NCBI RefSeq assembly: GCF_950023065.1
Contig: NC_088677.1
Coordinates: 31,021,230 to 31,085,229, forward strand
Length of the DNA: 64,000 nucleotides
Direction: 5' to 3'
DNA from: Planococcus citri
Taxonomy: Eukaryota > Arthropoda > Insecta > Hemiptera > Pseudococcidae
Shown piece after piece: positions 43,066-55,810 of this stretch (position 1 is the first letter of the stretch; every line of letters starts with the position of its first letter). The notes under the pieces are model-generated. The model had not been told where the DNA came from. It saw only the letters and a list, made by a program, of their open reading frames with translations, and ran no database searches. The position numbers and the translations under genes were made by a program.

Positions 43066-46031
43066 CGAACTCATTTTAAGTACATTTGACTTGAAACGAC
43101 TTTTTTCTCAATTGATTTTTTTTTTTTTTTTTTAATGAAATTCATCGCAAAATTGAGAATGATTTTTATGATACAAGTTTTTCTCTATTTCATTCGACTC
43201 ATAACAGAAAAAAAAACACATAAAGCAATTGTTAACACAAAATATACAATAATTATGTACATCCATCGAAGCGAAGCGAACACACATAAATTCATATAAC
43301 AAGATCATATCATGACCAATTTAAAAATGCCACCAAGAGTGCTTGTACTTCAACACTTCACTCTCACTCCCTATCAGTCAATTCAACATTATACTCAAAC
43401 TCTAAGAATAAAAATTGTTGAAAATATTTTCATAAAAAATAAGCAAGGCAGAACCCAAAAAGATGTACACGTAAAACATGATTCTCGAACGTAATTCAAA
43501 TTAGGAACAAAACCGATATCATACAAATAATTTTTTTTTTTTAATTCTCTTCCGGTGTAAATACGAATAAAGTAATTTGCATATACCACCCAAAAAAAAA
43601 ATAATAAAATCGTTTTTGAAAGCTCAATTATTTTACAAGAACACATACAAAAGAGACCGCAATAAAAAAGAAAGGGAAAAACATGAAAAATACTATTTCG
43701 AGCAGAGCTTAAGCAAATATTTTGGTATTGGTATATGAACGGTTCGTAAAATAAAACCCGAAAAATATTACAACGATAAAAAATAAACCAATCATATAGC
43801 GGAAGCCGACAAAGGTGGCAAATTGGCAATATACACTGAAAAGGTGCTGGTGCATTGACTATTTCTAATGCGTAGATAATAATCAGATTAGGCCTACCTT
43901 GCCAACCTACATACTCGTTGCCTTCACCTAATGGAAGACAAAAAACAATACTAAAATAAAAACTTGAAACAAAATTGTAGTAGGTAAGTAATGTATATCA
44001 ATAAAAGAAAATATAGATTTTTTAAAAAAATAATTTAATCTTCTCTGTTGTTTGTAGAGAGAAGGGATTGTTTGAAAATACGCAGCTCTTCAAAGTGGAA
44101 AATCAGGATAAATTTGCTTAATTACCATGAATTCAAAAACTATACGAATTTTTCGTCTTGAATATAAATTATTGCCAAATTCGTAAGAAAAGCGATGATA
44201 TGCGATTAGAGCTTTATAAATTTTTAAAAATAAGCTCGAGTCATGAAAAATGATAATTAGTATTCATACTTCATTCCAAAAACATTACAGCATAGGCATT
44301 TAGATTTTCAAAACGTATTACAAACAGGAAAAATCTCCAGCTCAGGTTAATATGAAATTATCGTTCTATTCTATTGCAAACCCCCTCTCCCTCCGTCAAT
44401 TGTCGGGGCAACTTTTTACTAGAAGGGGAAGTGCCAGGAAACTGCCATTTTGTGAGTAGGGCCAATTCATTATGAGGTCGAAGACAAGAAAAATGATCCC
44501 TAGGACTCTTATGGAGAGAAAAATTGCCCCTGACGATCGACCGTTGGAAGGGGATTGGGATTATGCAATAGACTTTTACGGTGCCCTGCTTCCCCCTCCC
44601 ACTACTAAAAAAGCAGGGAGAAATGACTTTTATAGCTTACCTTGTCTCGATGGGTCCATTGTATTTGGCATCATAGGTTGTCCAGGAGGCTGCAATGAAT
44701 TACGCTTTTAAAGATTGTAGCAATAGCACATCTATAAAGTTTAAACAATAAATAAAATTGAAGAAATACTTACTCCGTTGAAATCTCCTCCCATTTGTGG
44801 CATTCTAACGCCAGGCCTAGGACCAGGAGGATAACGAGGACCACCCATGAAAGGCTGTACAAAAATATACGAATTAAATTAATCAACCTATATCGTCAAG
44901 ATTACAAGTTGAGTATTATTGAGTAATTTGAAAAACCCAAACACTTACTGGGAAAAAGCCCGGAGGCATTGCTCCTCCCGACATTCCGTCGTTTGGAGGC
45001 ATTTGACCAATAGGACTGGGAGCCGGACCAGCATTCTACGATAAAAATAGTGCATTATTAATGACACATAACAGTATAAAAAATAACCATAGAGTAAAAA
45101 AGCTTACGTGTCCGATTCCATTGACACCGTAACCGGAATTGACGAATCCCTACAAACGTAATTTCAAAATTAATTTTTTTCGTAGCAAACGAATTTCAAT
45201 AACGGAATATAGTTGATACTTACGTAGTCATGAAATGCTTTAGCTTCACTAGAATGTTCACAAGTTTCCCTTCTTTCAGGGGCTGCACAATATAAATCCC
45301 AAAACACACTGTTGGAAAACACACAGTACAATAATTAAGAATTCTGCGATAGTATACTAAATTTTTGTAATTTACTCGTAATTAAAACTCACCACCACCA
45401 CGAATGTAGAAAACCAGGAGGCTCGCCCAGCGATATATTTTTCTCCCATCTTATCTGAAATTGAACATAACATTTTAATATACAAATTATGAAGGGTGAA
45501 CTTGGAATGATTCAGTCAATCAACAAATAAATGAAGTTTTAGGTGAGACACGTATCAGATTATACATAGTTGTTTCTTATGAACTTACTTCAGTTAGGAA
45601 TGTTTGTGCTGCCTTTTGTGCTCCGATATGTAGTAAATATTCATATACGTATAACGCTAATCTGAAACAATACAAAATGGTACTAATTAGTTAACGTTTT
45701 AATCCAGCGAATAGCGGTACTAAATTACATATGAAGCTGAAAAGTATACGGAATAACACGCTAATAAGTAATCGAATTAAAGATTGACAACATGAATCAA
45801 GTAACTTGAATCTTACTACGATCGAATTGAATACACTCATCGTATTCATGATCGATATAAAGATCAATAACGATACTCTGAAGACACTGAACTGAGAGAA
45901 TAAACAATCTTCGTACCTGTACAAATGATAAGGTACTCTAAACTTATGGATATTATTATTTAGAGAACAACTCACTTCTCTCGGGCTTGTGCATCTGATG
46001 GTACTGCAGATCCTTTGCCTTTAGTATACAT
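34099..46031 (-). CDS. Ssdp: Sequence-specific single-stranded-DNA-binding protein (SSBP2/3/4 orthologue)
   Basis: Nuclear co-factor that stabilises LDB1/Chip-LIM complexes. Fifteen exons: 46031-45976, 45661-45589, 45454-45393, 45308-45224, 45149-45108, 45035-44949, 44854-44774, 44689-44641, 43927-43898, 42834-42623, 42538-42500, 42416-42356, 42211-42156, 41884-41684, 34203-34099; 412 aa, all phases fit. The N-terminal ~90 residues are the highly conserved LUFS/LisH segment ([20 protein letters not shown], then [19 protein letters not shown]). The rest is Gly/Pro/Met-rich, with family landmarks [31 protein letters not shown] and [14 protein letters not shown]. The 30-nt exon 9 ([10 protein letters not shown]) is in frame but may be alternative. 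The last exon adds a charged helix ([17 protein letters not shown]) after a 7480-bp intron; reading on from exon 14 would instead stop after nine residues. Confidence 0.92.
35440..36360. repeat. ~139-bp satellite array rich in ATCGAT
   Basis: The anchor aaaatcgat(t/c)aatttt-like recurs at 35635, 35774, 35913, 36058 and 36194, with spacings 139, 139, 145 and 136 bp. A truncated unit follows at about 36320 and a diverged one precedes at about 35500. Within each unit the order is taatcgaaccacaaaaatcg, cacatgatcgat-like, tgaaatgaaaaatcaa, ttcaaaataaatatacttct. Confidence 0.9.
36930..37200. repeat. GATC-rich short-period repeat
   Basis: Dense repetition of GATCTGATCAGGTCT-like words (for example 36950, 37080, 37140), broken by a poly-A insertion around 37010-37040. 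The decamer-like period suggests expanded low-complexity DNA. Confidence 0.6.
37660..37990. repeat. Fragment of the foldback element (copy of 19260-19540)
   Basis: Matches the left arm and first internal unit of 19120-20490 in the same order: gattttcagtgaattttcaa, accaaatt, gccaaatcgattggaaacgg, gcagatttttgacacttgaa, tttcaagtcgttttgga. Confidence 0.75.
39470..41060. repeat. Family-1 dispersed repeat, inverted pair
   Basis: 39470-39720 carries cttatcaaaatagg..., ttttgcgaaaaa and gaattttgaacccaaaattgg in the same orientation as 1690-3240. 40540-41060 carries the reverse complement (attttgggctcaaaattctt, ttaacctattttgatagg). Together they could be the two arms of a larger degraded inverted repeat. 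Confidence 0.65.
43029..43060 (+). repeat. 32-nt poly-T tract
   Basis: An uninterrupted run of 32 T in an Ssdp intron, followed by an 18-T run at 43116-43133. On the transcribed (minus) strand these are poly-A. Confidence 0.95.
44450..44610. repeat. Dispersed GC-richer repeat (family 3), copy 2
   Basis: Same orientation and block order as 20480-20640 (gccattttgtgagtagggcc, cctaggactc, cgatcgaccg, ttatgcaatagac). It lies in the Ssdp intron between exons 9 and 8. A short plus-strand frame here is part of the repeat, not a gene. Confidence 0.7.
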
Positions 46032-46768
46032 TTCGTTTTAAATTATCCCAAATTGTGTTTCACGGAACAGGCAAAAGTGTTTTAAAAAAATATTCAACGG
46101 AGAACCACCGAAATGCTATTGGTTGACGTGAAAGTATTAGCTATCATCACCATAAAAATCAATAACCTAACGCCAAATTAGCCACATGGTGCTCTTAAAA
46201 AACTATTAATTAAACGAAAAGGTTTCTACGAATTTAATAATTATTGTTTAATTTTTATTTTATCTCAAAGGAGTCGACTCGACTCTCCATCTTTTGAAGA
46301 TTTACGAATACAGCGTTGCATTTTTTAGGCTCGTTGATTGCAATGTTGTCATTTTCCAGGCGAGTCAAGTTGAATGGCGTCGGGCGCTTGCCTATCGTTT
46401 GGCAGCCATATTGGAATAATCGTAAACAAAATTCAACAAAGATAAGCTGCAACGTAATCAGTAAATAAAACGATAAGTCACTCGCTCGTGTTATTCACAT
46501 CCATTGTTCGGCTGTTTTCTTCCCACAATTTTATTAATCTACCTCTTCGATTGGATAAATCATCGATCAAGGAGCCATATGAGCATTATTTTTGACGACA
46601 TGGTAACGATTTTCTTCTAATAAGGAACTTGCGAGTGAGACAGCATCCGATATTTTTATCTCGATATATCATCAAACAGGTTGGTGAAGTGTTTTTTTTT
46701 ATTGAAATAATCGATCAAAACACCGCTTAATTGTAAATTGTGTTTTCATTTGCTTTTTCAGGTCAACA
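46032..46768. promoter_or_regulatory. Bidirectional promoter region between Ssdp and SLC35F6
   Basis: 737 bp separate two outward-facing starts. An acceptor (ctttttcag, ending 46760) seven nt before the SLC35F6 ATG shows that its 5' UTR is spliced, so its transcription start lies further upstream, probably around 46450-46680. No core elements can be asserted. Confidence 0.45.
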
Positions 46769-48549
46769 ATGGCGTTCACTAGGTATCAAGTACTTTTGAT
46801 CGTCGTTATGGTGGCTACGGGATCCATCAATACTTTATCAACGAAGTACGTATTGTGAAGATAATTCCATCCATCTCGCATATTTCTGACTAGTAAATGT
46901 ATTCTAACACTGAAACTCTTTCTAATAGATGGGCTGATCGTCTTTTCTCTGTTGGTTCTGATGGAGGAGCACCTCGCAAATTCGACCATCCGTTTGTTCA
47001 GTCTTGTTTCATGTTCTTAGGCGAAATCCTGTGTTTGATTGCATTCAAAACAATGTTCCGGTATTATACATCTAGACAGGTGAATAAACAATAGTTTACG
47101 TTTTCTTCGAACTTCTGCATAAGATATTATGCTAAATTCTCTGCAATTTTGTTATAGGTTATTGTTGAAGATGTTGATTTGATCAGAGGCAGTCAGAATT
47201 TCAATCCATTTTTATTCTTTCCTCCGGCCATGTTTGATATGGTTGCTACATCGATAATGTATGTCGGATTAGAATTGACCTATTCTTCGAGTTTTCAAAT
47301 GTTGAGAGGTAAAATTTCAAATATTTTTGCATCATTGAGTACTTCGAACTATAAATTTGATTTCTTTTGCAGGTTCCGTCATTGTTTTTGTAGCTCTACT
47401 TTCGTCCAGTTTCGTAGGACGTGAAACAAAAGCTCATCAGTGGTACGGTATCGTTATTATTATCGCAGGCTTGTCTGTTGTTGGTTTAGCCGATGTGTCG
47501 AGCTCAAAAGGCAGTAAAGACAGTAACAGTATAATTACTGGTAAATTTCATTTCATCCTTAGTTGATTCCATTTACTGTAAACCCGCATATCGTTGATTT
47601 ACTCTAATTTTACTCTTATGTGTAGGCGACTTATTGGTAATTATGGCTCAGATAATAACCGCTTGTCAAATGGTTTACGAAGAAAAATATGTTGTTGACA
47701 AAGACATTCCTCCGTTACAAGCAGTCGGTTGGGAAGGTAATTTGTTATCGAAATGATAACGAGTCTCTAAATGGAACAATTGATGACAAATCAGCGGATT
47801 ATATTTGCTTACTTTATTTTCTTCTATGCATTTATAGGTACTTTTGGATTTGTCGTGTTGAGCATTTTATTGATTCCGTTCTATTTTATCAAAGTTGGCC
47901 CTCCATTTGCTGAAAATGCTCACGGTGTATTGGAAGATTTTCCTGACGCGATAACTCAGATCTACAATAATGGATGGCTTTTGGTTTCCTGCGTTGGTAA
48001 GAGCAATGAAAAGTCTAAATTCTCGAACATATATTTTTATTTAAAAATTTATATTACGTAATGATTAATTTTTTATCAGGCACGATGATCAGTATAGCGT
48101 TCTTTAACTTCGCTGGAATCAGTATGACTAAAGAAGTCTCAGCCACATCGAGAATGATCATAGATACAGTTCGTACTTTCTTCATTTGGATTGCTTGCTT
48201 GATTCTTGGATGGGAACAATTTCATAGTTTACAAGTAAGTGAATGAGTGGCAAGTTATAAAGTGTATGTGTAATTATTGTGACGTAATGCCATATGGAAA
48301 AATACTCTCTAATTGCTATACCTATCGTGTTTCTAACATGACAGTAGATTCCCTTATAAAGTACATGTTTATCGATACGAGTTCATAATGAACGTATTAT
48401 ATTTGCAGCTTCTGGGATTCTCTATTTTATTGTTCGGAATGTGCTTCTATTACAAAATTATTCCGTTCGCTGCCTACATTCATGCTATACGAGGACGTAC
48501 TATTGTTACCGAAGAACCGATTATTAATCAGAGAGTAGACGAACCTTGA
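46769..48549 (+). CDS. SLC35F6: Solute carrier family 35 member F6 (drug/metabolite-transporter-like)
   Basis: Ten-span membrane protein of the SLC35/DMT superfamily; the vertebrate orthologue (371 aa) is reported in lysosomal and mitochondrial membranes. Substrate not established. Eight exons: 46769-46845, 46929-47079, 47158-47308, 47373-47540, 47626-47736, 47838-47996, 48080-48234, 48409-48549; 370 aa with closed phases. Visible are an N-terminal span after MAFTRYQ, GSINTLSTKWADR, the conserved FFPPAMFDMVATSIMYVGL, SSFQMLRGSVIVF (paired DMT helices), QMVYEEKYV, and the second half beginning GTFGFVVLSILLIP, with TSRMIIDTVRTFFIW (the DMT repeat of QMLRG). The C-terminal tail is short and polar. 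Length and order match the family; no oddities seen. Confidence 0.95.
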
Positions 48550-49963
48550 AAAATTGGAATGCATTTATTAGACTTTTATATTTTTTATTGTTTTTAACAT
48601 AATTATTTACTGCGTAAATTTATTTTTGAATACTATCATAGTTTAATTCGGTTACCGATTGATTTTAAAAATTGCTGCAATGCAGATTCGCTATGAATCG
48701 AGTAAGATTTACGTGATATAGAATAATTTGGTATTTTAATCGTATCGTAGTGCATTTTGGAACACAAAATTTTACTATTCGGTTTGATGGAAACCTACGG
48801 TGTTATTAAGTTATAAGATGATTAGTGAGACTGTTTAGTTTTTCCACTTTCCGTGAATTTTTATCTTCTTATCGAACGAGAAAATCGTTTATTTTAATTA
48901 TTTATTATTTTATTTTTTACCATACGTAGCATAGCTCTATTATTTATTTTCAAAATTTGATACTGTTTTTTAATGCGTTTTTTAACTACGTGTATCATTT
49001 AACAGTAATTATTGATTATTTAAATTTATTTCGGACGGCTAGTTCTCGTATTGTGTCAGCCAAGTGTCGGTATTTTGTTTTATTATATTTTATATCAGGC
49101 ACTTATATTATTTATCATTTTTATTCCTTTTTACTTGATTTAACGTTAACTAGTCTTTATACGATTTTTGTTCCAATTACTGCATGTAATTCCTATTATT
49201 TCGGTTAGTTTGTGAATTATATCTGTAATTTTTTTGGTATGAGTGAATTTTTCTATAATTTAGTTATGATTTAGGCTAGTAAATGAAGAAGAAATTTCAG
49301 ATTTAAAAAGGTGAAAATACTGAAAACTGAAAAGTCCTCAAATCATGAGATCGAGCAAGGATCGAGCTTTTTAAAAAAAATTTGGGTGCTTTGGTGACCG
49401 GAGATCTTTTTTCCCCCAAGAAGAATACGGGATATAATATATTTTCAAATTGAACATTTGAAATGTCTGTTTTACTTTTGGTTTGGAGAAGGGTTGATAT
49501 TGATATTGACTTAATTGACTTGAGGTAGGAGGAGCCGAGGAAACTGGAAAACTTGAAAAATTGAGTTTTCTCTCAACCTCAAGAGCTCAACAGTCAAACT
49601 CAACAACAAACTCCAAATCCAAAATAAATCCAAAATTCGGAAATTCCAAATTCCAAAATAAAATCAGAGGGAAGGGGAAGGCAGGCAGAGAAGCGGTATT
49701 TGATGAGTAAAGTCGTTCTACGTCGTCAACGATCCTATACACAGTTTGAACAGTGAATGTTTGATTTACAAACAAGTTCGCGAAACAAATCTTTCAATTT
49801 GATTCTTTTCGTTCTGTTATGATTGATTTTTGATAATAAACAAAAATTAATTTTTTTTCAAAATTTGAAAATTTTCGTTCTTGTTCTGTTTGAAATTTGT
49901 TACATATTTTGTATCAGTTAGTTTTTTAAAAAATGAATTAAAAATTTATTCAAATTTGAGAAG
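48550..49963. other. SLC35F6 3' flank and upstream of the zinc-finger gene
   Basis: AT-rich 3' UTR-like sequence. A plus-strand AATAAA occurs at 49835-49840, rather far (1.29 kb) to be certain. No coding frame is supported. Confidence 0.4.
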
Positions 49964-52900
49964 ATGCTTCATATTAATAATACTCCGACTACCACTACCG
50001 ATATTTTTCAACTGATTTCAAAGTTCCTTTCCAAAGTAAGCACTTCATTTTTACATCTCTTTAAAAGCAATCACTAGGTATTCCATACATTCAACTCATT
50101 TTATTTACAGATGGTAGAAAGCGGAGTTTTGAAAACATTCACATTCTTGTACTCGGAAAACCAACCGTATTTGGATAAGAACCTGGCCGATATGATGGAC
50201 GTAATAGAAGACCTAAAAGTACGTATTCAAATTGTAATCATTTAGCTTTTCAAATGAAGATAAATTGTATCCAATGTTCATATCTTTTCAGGCGATACTT
50301 GTGAAAATATGTGCTCATATCCCGCCTCAGAATGAACCCCTAATGAAACACAACACCTACCATCCCCAATCATCTGTTTCCCTAGAAAATGAATGCGTTT
50401 CCAACGAAGAAAACATCGCGTATTCGCGACACAGCGACGAGTTTTCCTTCAACGAAATACACAACACAATCGAACGCAACATACAACTGATCGCCGAAAC
50501 CGAGAAACGTATGTGTGATAATCTAGACCATAGTTTTTCGTCGACGGAAATCGCCAGCGATGCCTTAAAACCTACCAAACACACGATGTTCTCCGAATGC
50601 AGCAGTATCAATAGTTTGTTAAAAGAAGACCAGAATGATTTCCTTCAAGATATGAGATTTCCTACGACCGAGCCGCAAAACCCGCCTCTGCCGGACACGA
50701 ATACCGTGTATTACGTACAATACGACCAGCAGTGTGAAAATACTTTACAGAATATAGATCTGGATATTTTGAATCGTAGCAGAGAATCTTATCAGCAGCC
50801 GAATTATAATGAAAGAATTAATCCGAATTTTGATAGGATTTTCGATGATCAGTTTCCTGAGAATGAGTCATTATTGGAATCGGAATGCTGGAATGATATT
50901 AATTTACCATCGACTGAGCCTATGTCTTCGGTAAGTTGTACTGTTTTCGATTTTAAAAACGATCAAAGTTGGTTGTCATGTTGAATATGCTTACAGGGAA
51001 TGGAAATACAAGCGTCGCCCTTCGAATTGACTGATTTGAAAAGTAAAATGGATGCCAATTTAGAAGAATCGTTGGTATCGAATTTGGAGTCTGAATTGAG
51101 CAATGAGTTAACGAATACTGTGTCTAATGTTCCTGCTGCGTACGATGTGAATGATGATAAACCTTCCGGTGAGTATTATCAGAATTCAGAATAACGAGTG
51201 AATATTTGAATGATATATTTTTAGTTGAATTGTATTTTCAGATGATTTCGATCAGAATGAATTTTTCTGCGAACATTGCGGTAACACTTTCAATACGAAG
51301 ATGAAATTAAAAATGCATCTAAAAAAGAAACACAACGTTTACGTCAGTAGTGAAAATCGATGTGGTATGGTGAACTATTCGTATTGATCGTATTTGTTCT
51401 TGTTTCAATATAAAATTAGAATGATCCTTTCTTTATTTTCAGATCAATGTGGTAAAATGTTCAAAACACGAGCTACTTTGTTAATTCATATGCGAATTCA
51501 TTCCGATATTAAGCCATTCAAATGCCCGTACTGTTGGCGAGCATTCACTCAGAAAGGTCCTCTAAACGCTCACATTCAAATTCATACAGGTATATCATCG
51601 CTTCACACTCCCTATTTCTAAGAATAAAGAGTATAATTATCTAGATTATTCGCTTTGTTCGAAGGATCGTATAAATTTTCCTGTGCTATCTGCGAGAAAC
51701 GTTTTCCAACCCAGGCTAAGTTGAATTTCCATTCCAAAACTCACGAAACGCCAGAACTACAATGTGACGTGTGCTCAAAAATGTTCACTACCAAACAGTA
51801 TTTAAATTCTCATAAAAAATCTCACTTTAAACCGAATACGGTGAGTTGTAAATTGACATTGACAATTGTTCTGCATCTGCTGTATAATTTTTTGCGTACG
51901 TAATTTCTCTTTTGCTAGGTGCACGGTTCCAAGCAATATTCGTGTACGGAATGCAGTGCTGTATTTGGTAAAAAGAAAGACTTACTGGTGCATATCGAGG
52001 GATCACATCCGGATTTAAAATTCGTGTGTTATTTTGCCGGATGTTCTCGATCATACCAGACTCATAAAAAGTTGGCCGATCACGTTTATAAAAAACATAC
52101 GATGAAATCATCTTGCGAAAATTCTAAAAAGTAATCAGCATTGAAAAAGCTAAATTAATTTAGAAAAATATACTTGTATCGTGATGTTAATTCATTTTTT
52201 ATTTTGCAGGATTGAAAATGAAAAACTACATTGTACCACTTGTAGAAAGACTTTCATCGAGAAAAGTAGCTACTTCAGGCATAATTTACTCGTACACAGG
52301 GAGAAAGTCGATGTTGAAAATTCCTTCAATTGTGTTCATTGTGATAAACGTTTCACTGCCGAATCTAGTCTAGATGATCATTTAGAAAAATTTCATAATG
52401 CGGTGCATTCCAAAGTAAGACAATTACTAGTTGATTTGTTCGTGATGGACATTGATCTGATGTAATTCTTCTTTTGTATGTTTTTCTCTCTCGTAGGAAC
52501 TTAATTATTCGTGTTCAATTTGCGGAAGTCTGTTTTATGCCGAATCAGCTTTAAAAGAGCATTACAAAATACATTCGGATTTCAGCACCCATCTGTGTCA
52601 AACTTGTGGAATGGTTTTCGCCGAAAAGGCCAATTTTCTGTTGCATCAAAGCGTTCACGATATGAAAAAAGATATCACAACGAAGTGAGTTGTATTTTTG
52701 AGGGATTTCTAAGCATGCGTGTCGTGTTGATGATGGTTTCCTTCGTGTTGATTATTTCGATTTCAATTGAAGCCCTTTTACCTTTAGGCCTTGACCCTTG
52801 TGTTGTCTTGATTTTTATGGCACTTTTTTGTTTTTGTTCGATTGTCTGTTATTTTTTACATTGACTTGTTAAAAAATGTATTGAGGATGGTTGTGTTTGA

Positions 52901-54220
52901 TCCTATAATGCTAAAGGAGTTTATTTATCGCGAATCCCTAAAAATTGCATGTATAAATTTATAGATCAAAGGTCGTTAAAGTCGTCGTAGTTGAACCAAA
53001 GGCTATATTATCGATTCAAATTACCATAAAATGAAATAGCAAATGCATGATATGTAGCTGCAGTTGAAATATCGCTTCTTAAAGAGAACCACCAAACAGC
53101 GCTTTACTAAAATTAAGAATCAGTCTGCTTAGAAGATAAATAACAATGTTAATGAACTCAAATTAGAAAATTCCAATGCGAAACTTGCGACATGAGATTT
53201 GAGAACAAGATGGAGCTAAAACAGCACGAATTAGATGTACACAATATCGTTCCAAATGTCGAAGAACTGAGACCATATTCATGTTCCTTTTGCGAAAAGC
53301 GTTTCACCACCAGAGGAAAATGTAATTTACATATGGAAACTCATAGCAAGGTAGTCGATGCACATATTCTGGTATGATAAAGATAAGGCTCCAGGTGCTT
53401 CTTGCCTTGAGAAAGTGTATTGCTTAATTCATCCATCAAGCTTAACATTCTCTTACTTACTTGGCACGCGTATTCTAATTGTCTGCATAGTATATAGAAA
53501 TATATTTGAGATGGGAATGTCTAGTTTAATGATCAATTTCGTTAATAGGAACGTAACTACCATTGTACTAAGTGCGAAAAACGGTTTTACCGCCGAGATT
53601 TACTGAAAGAGCACATGAATACCCATAACGGTTACCGAGCTCACGTTTGCAAAATATGCGGTCTGGCGTATTCGCTGAAAACAAGCTTGAAGACACACGA
53701 AAAAACTCACGGAAAGGTCGAAGAATCGATCAGCTGCGAACAGTGCCAGAAAATATTCCATACCAAACAAGCGTTGAATTTTCATATGAGAACTGACGAG
53801 GGAGCGTTCAGGTAAATATAATGTCAACGAAATGATGTATACGTACAGTTTGAAATGGAAAAAAAATTATAAGAATGTGAAAAAATGAGGTAATTTGAAT
53901 GTATATTTAGGTTCGCTTGTGAAGTATGCGGAAAGAAATTTGTCCGAAAGTGTCATTACGACTTACATCTGGCCAGCCATTCAGTGGAGAGACCGTTCAA
54001 GTGTTTAAAATGCCCAGCATCCTATAAAACCAGCAAACATTTAAGGGAGCATGCTAAAAAGATGCATCAAAACGAGCCAAATTTCAACTCTTTGTTCGAT
54101 TCGATATACGTTGAAGACGAGGTAGTCAGTCAGCAGAATTTACTGGACGAGTACATACCGCCGATCGACCCTCTTCAGTCGGATCTTATTTTTGATGAAG
54201 CTCAAGGATCTTCGTTTTAG
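49964..54220 (+). CDS. C2H2 zinc-finger protein with 18 fingers
   Basis: Probable nuclear DNA-binding protein; no specific orthologue recognised. Thirteen exons: 49964-50035, 50111-50218, 50292-50930, 50997-51168, 51242-51364, 51443-51589, 51665-51840, 51919-52130, 52210-52414, 52497-52684, 53167-53350, 53549-53811, 53911-54220; 932 aa, every junction in phase. Residues 1-60 (DIFQLISKFLSKMVESGVLKTF) look helical and could be an interaction domain; I see no ZAD-type cysteines. Residues ~60-330 are acidic and disordered. Fingers then run almost to the C-terminus, from FCEHCGNTF to FKCLKCPASY. One finger has a wide C-x4-C spacing (FVCYFAGCSRSY) and finger 16 (CEQCQKIF...FHMRTDEG) lacks the last His. 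The tail is acidic. Confidence 0.9.
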
Positions 54221-55810
54221 AAAATCCTACCGTGTGTTGATATTTTTATTTATTATACATTTTATTGTTGAGTTTTTTATTTTGCGGTTTGATTATTTTA
54301 ATTATTTTTTATGAAAAGTCTAGTTTACAGTCCAACCAGCAAAAAATATTTAATTGGTTCATTGTAAATATGGGTCTAAAATGTCAGAAAAGATGTATTA
54401 TGGGTTTTCACAGTTGCACAATAGGGAGGTGGAGCCCAAAGAACTCCAATTTTCAAAATTGAATTTTACTCATTAAAAAAATAGGCATGATTTTTCAGCA
54501 TTTCTGCAGAATTTTGAGTCCATTATTGGGTCATGAATGATTTTTTTGAGATTTTGAATAAAAGAATGGATCTGTTTGCTTTTCTTTTTCAAAATTGAAA
54601 TTTCTAATAAAATCAGCGTTCAAATTTTAAAATTTTGAAGTCAGAAAAATAAACTCCTCCCAAATTGAAAAAACATCGTTTTTATACGCCCAGAAATTCG
54701 AATTTTTGTAGGCTTTGGCTCTCGCTTCTCTCGGGCGAATTTTTTTTTTCAAATGAAAATATTCCAGATTTGAAGCTGTCAAAAATCTAAAAGGAAAAAT
54801 AAAAAGTCGTATCATTCGTGTTTCATTTGACAAAATTACAATTTTTTCTAAATATATCAGTCGGCAAATTTTTAGTGGACCAAGCCCGAACCCCGAACTA
54901 TCCGAAAAATCCTTCCATTTTTGTCGTCAGAAGGAGAGAGAGGGCAAATGACGTTTGCTTCATTTTTAATTTGCCAAAATTGTGAAAAGCCCTGCTTTCT
55001 GGTTAACTACGTGAAAAAAATCTCGTTTTCCATCAAAATTGCCGAAGAAGGATTCTTGTTGCCAAAATTGTCAATAAGGTCATGTTTTCCCTAATAATTC
55101 TCAAAAAGTTCGTTTTGTGCCAAAATTGTCAAAATGTTCTTTTTTTTCAAAAATTGACAAATAAATTTTTTCTGCCCAAATCGCCACGGCTGAGAATTTT
55201 AGAGTTCACCCAACAAAATTCAGTTTATAGGTTTTACAAGCAACAGGTGACGTCAAATTTGTCCTACAGCATAAAGCAACTACCAACGTAATAGCTGCGC
55301 AGAAACGTAAACGAAGTTCGTCCTCGACTTCTCGAAATACGTAGGTACGTAAACGTAACAGTTTAAATCATTTCATAATTTTCCATCCCTTGATATATTT
55401 TCCGCTTAGCTAAAATCATTTCTAAAAACAAAAGCTCAGATATAATCACTTGTAAGAAACTATGGGTATTCATTTTCAAAAATGCGCGGAACTTGCTAAA
55501 TAATAAAACGTGTTTGCATTGGCAATGGCATTGGTCGAGTTTTGAGTGAAGCGATTCAAGTCCCATTCCATTATTCGTTTAGTCCGATCGTAGTTCCATA
55601 AGCTATCATTAGTCATAAGCCATTACAGTCGCCACGAAATTAACTGGGCGTGTCAAAAGATAAAAGTTTACCGAAGAAATGATGAAACCAAGGTGGATTT
55701 CCCTTTAAAAATAATCATCGAATAACATGTGAAAAACTTTGAAGCTTAGTTTTCTTAAAAAATTGTTTATTGAAAGGTGTTCTTTGTACGTGTATTTTCG
55801 TACTTTCACC
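54221..55810. other. Zinc-finger 3' flank and intergenic repeats
   Basis: AATAAA at 54557-54562 is a candidate 3' end. 54450-54540 resembles family-1 repeat phrases (gaattttgagtcc...attgggtcat). 54960-55170 is a second copy of the family-2 short array seen at 18600-18870. No gene supported. Confidence 0.5.

Noticed and set aside
44472..44711. 79-codon plus-strand frame
   Set aside because: Coincides with a dispersed repeat also found at 20490-20640, and its end overlaps a conserved Ssdp exon on the other strand.
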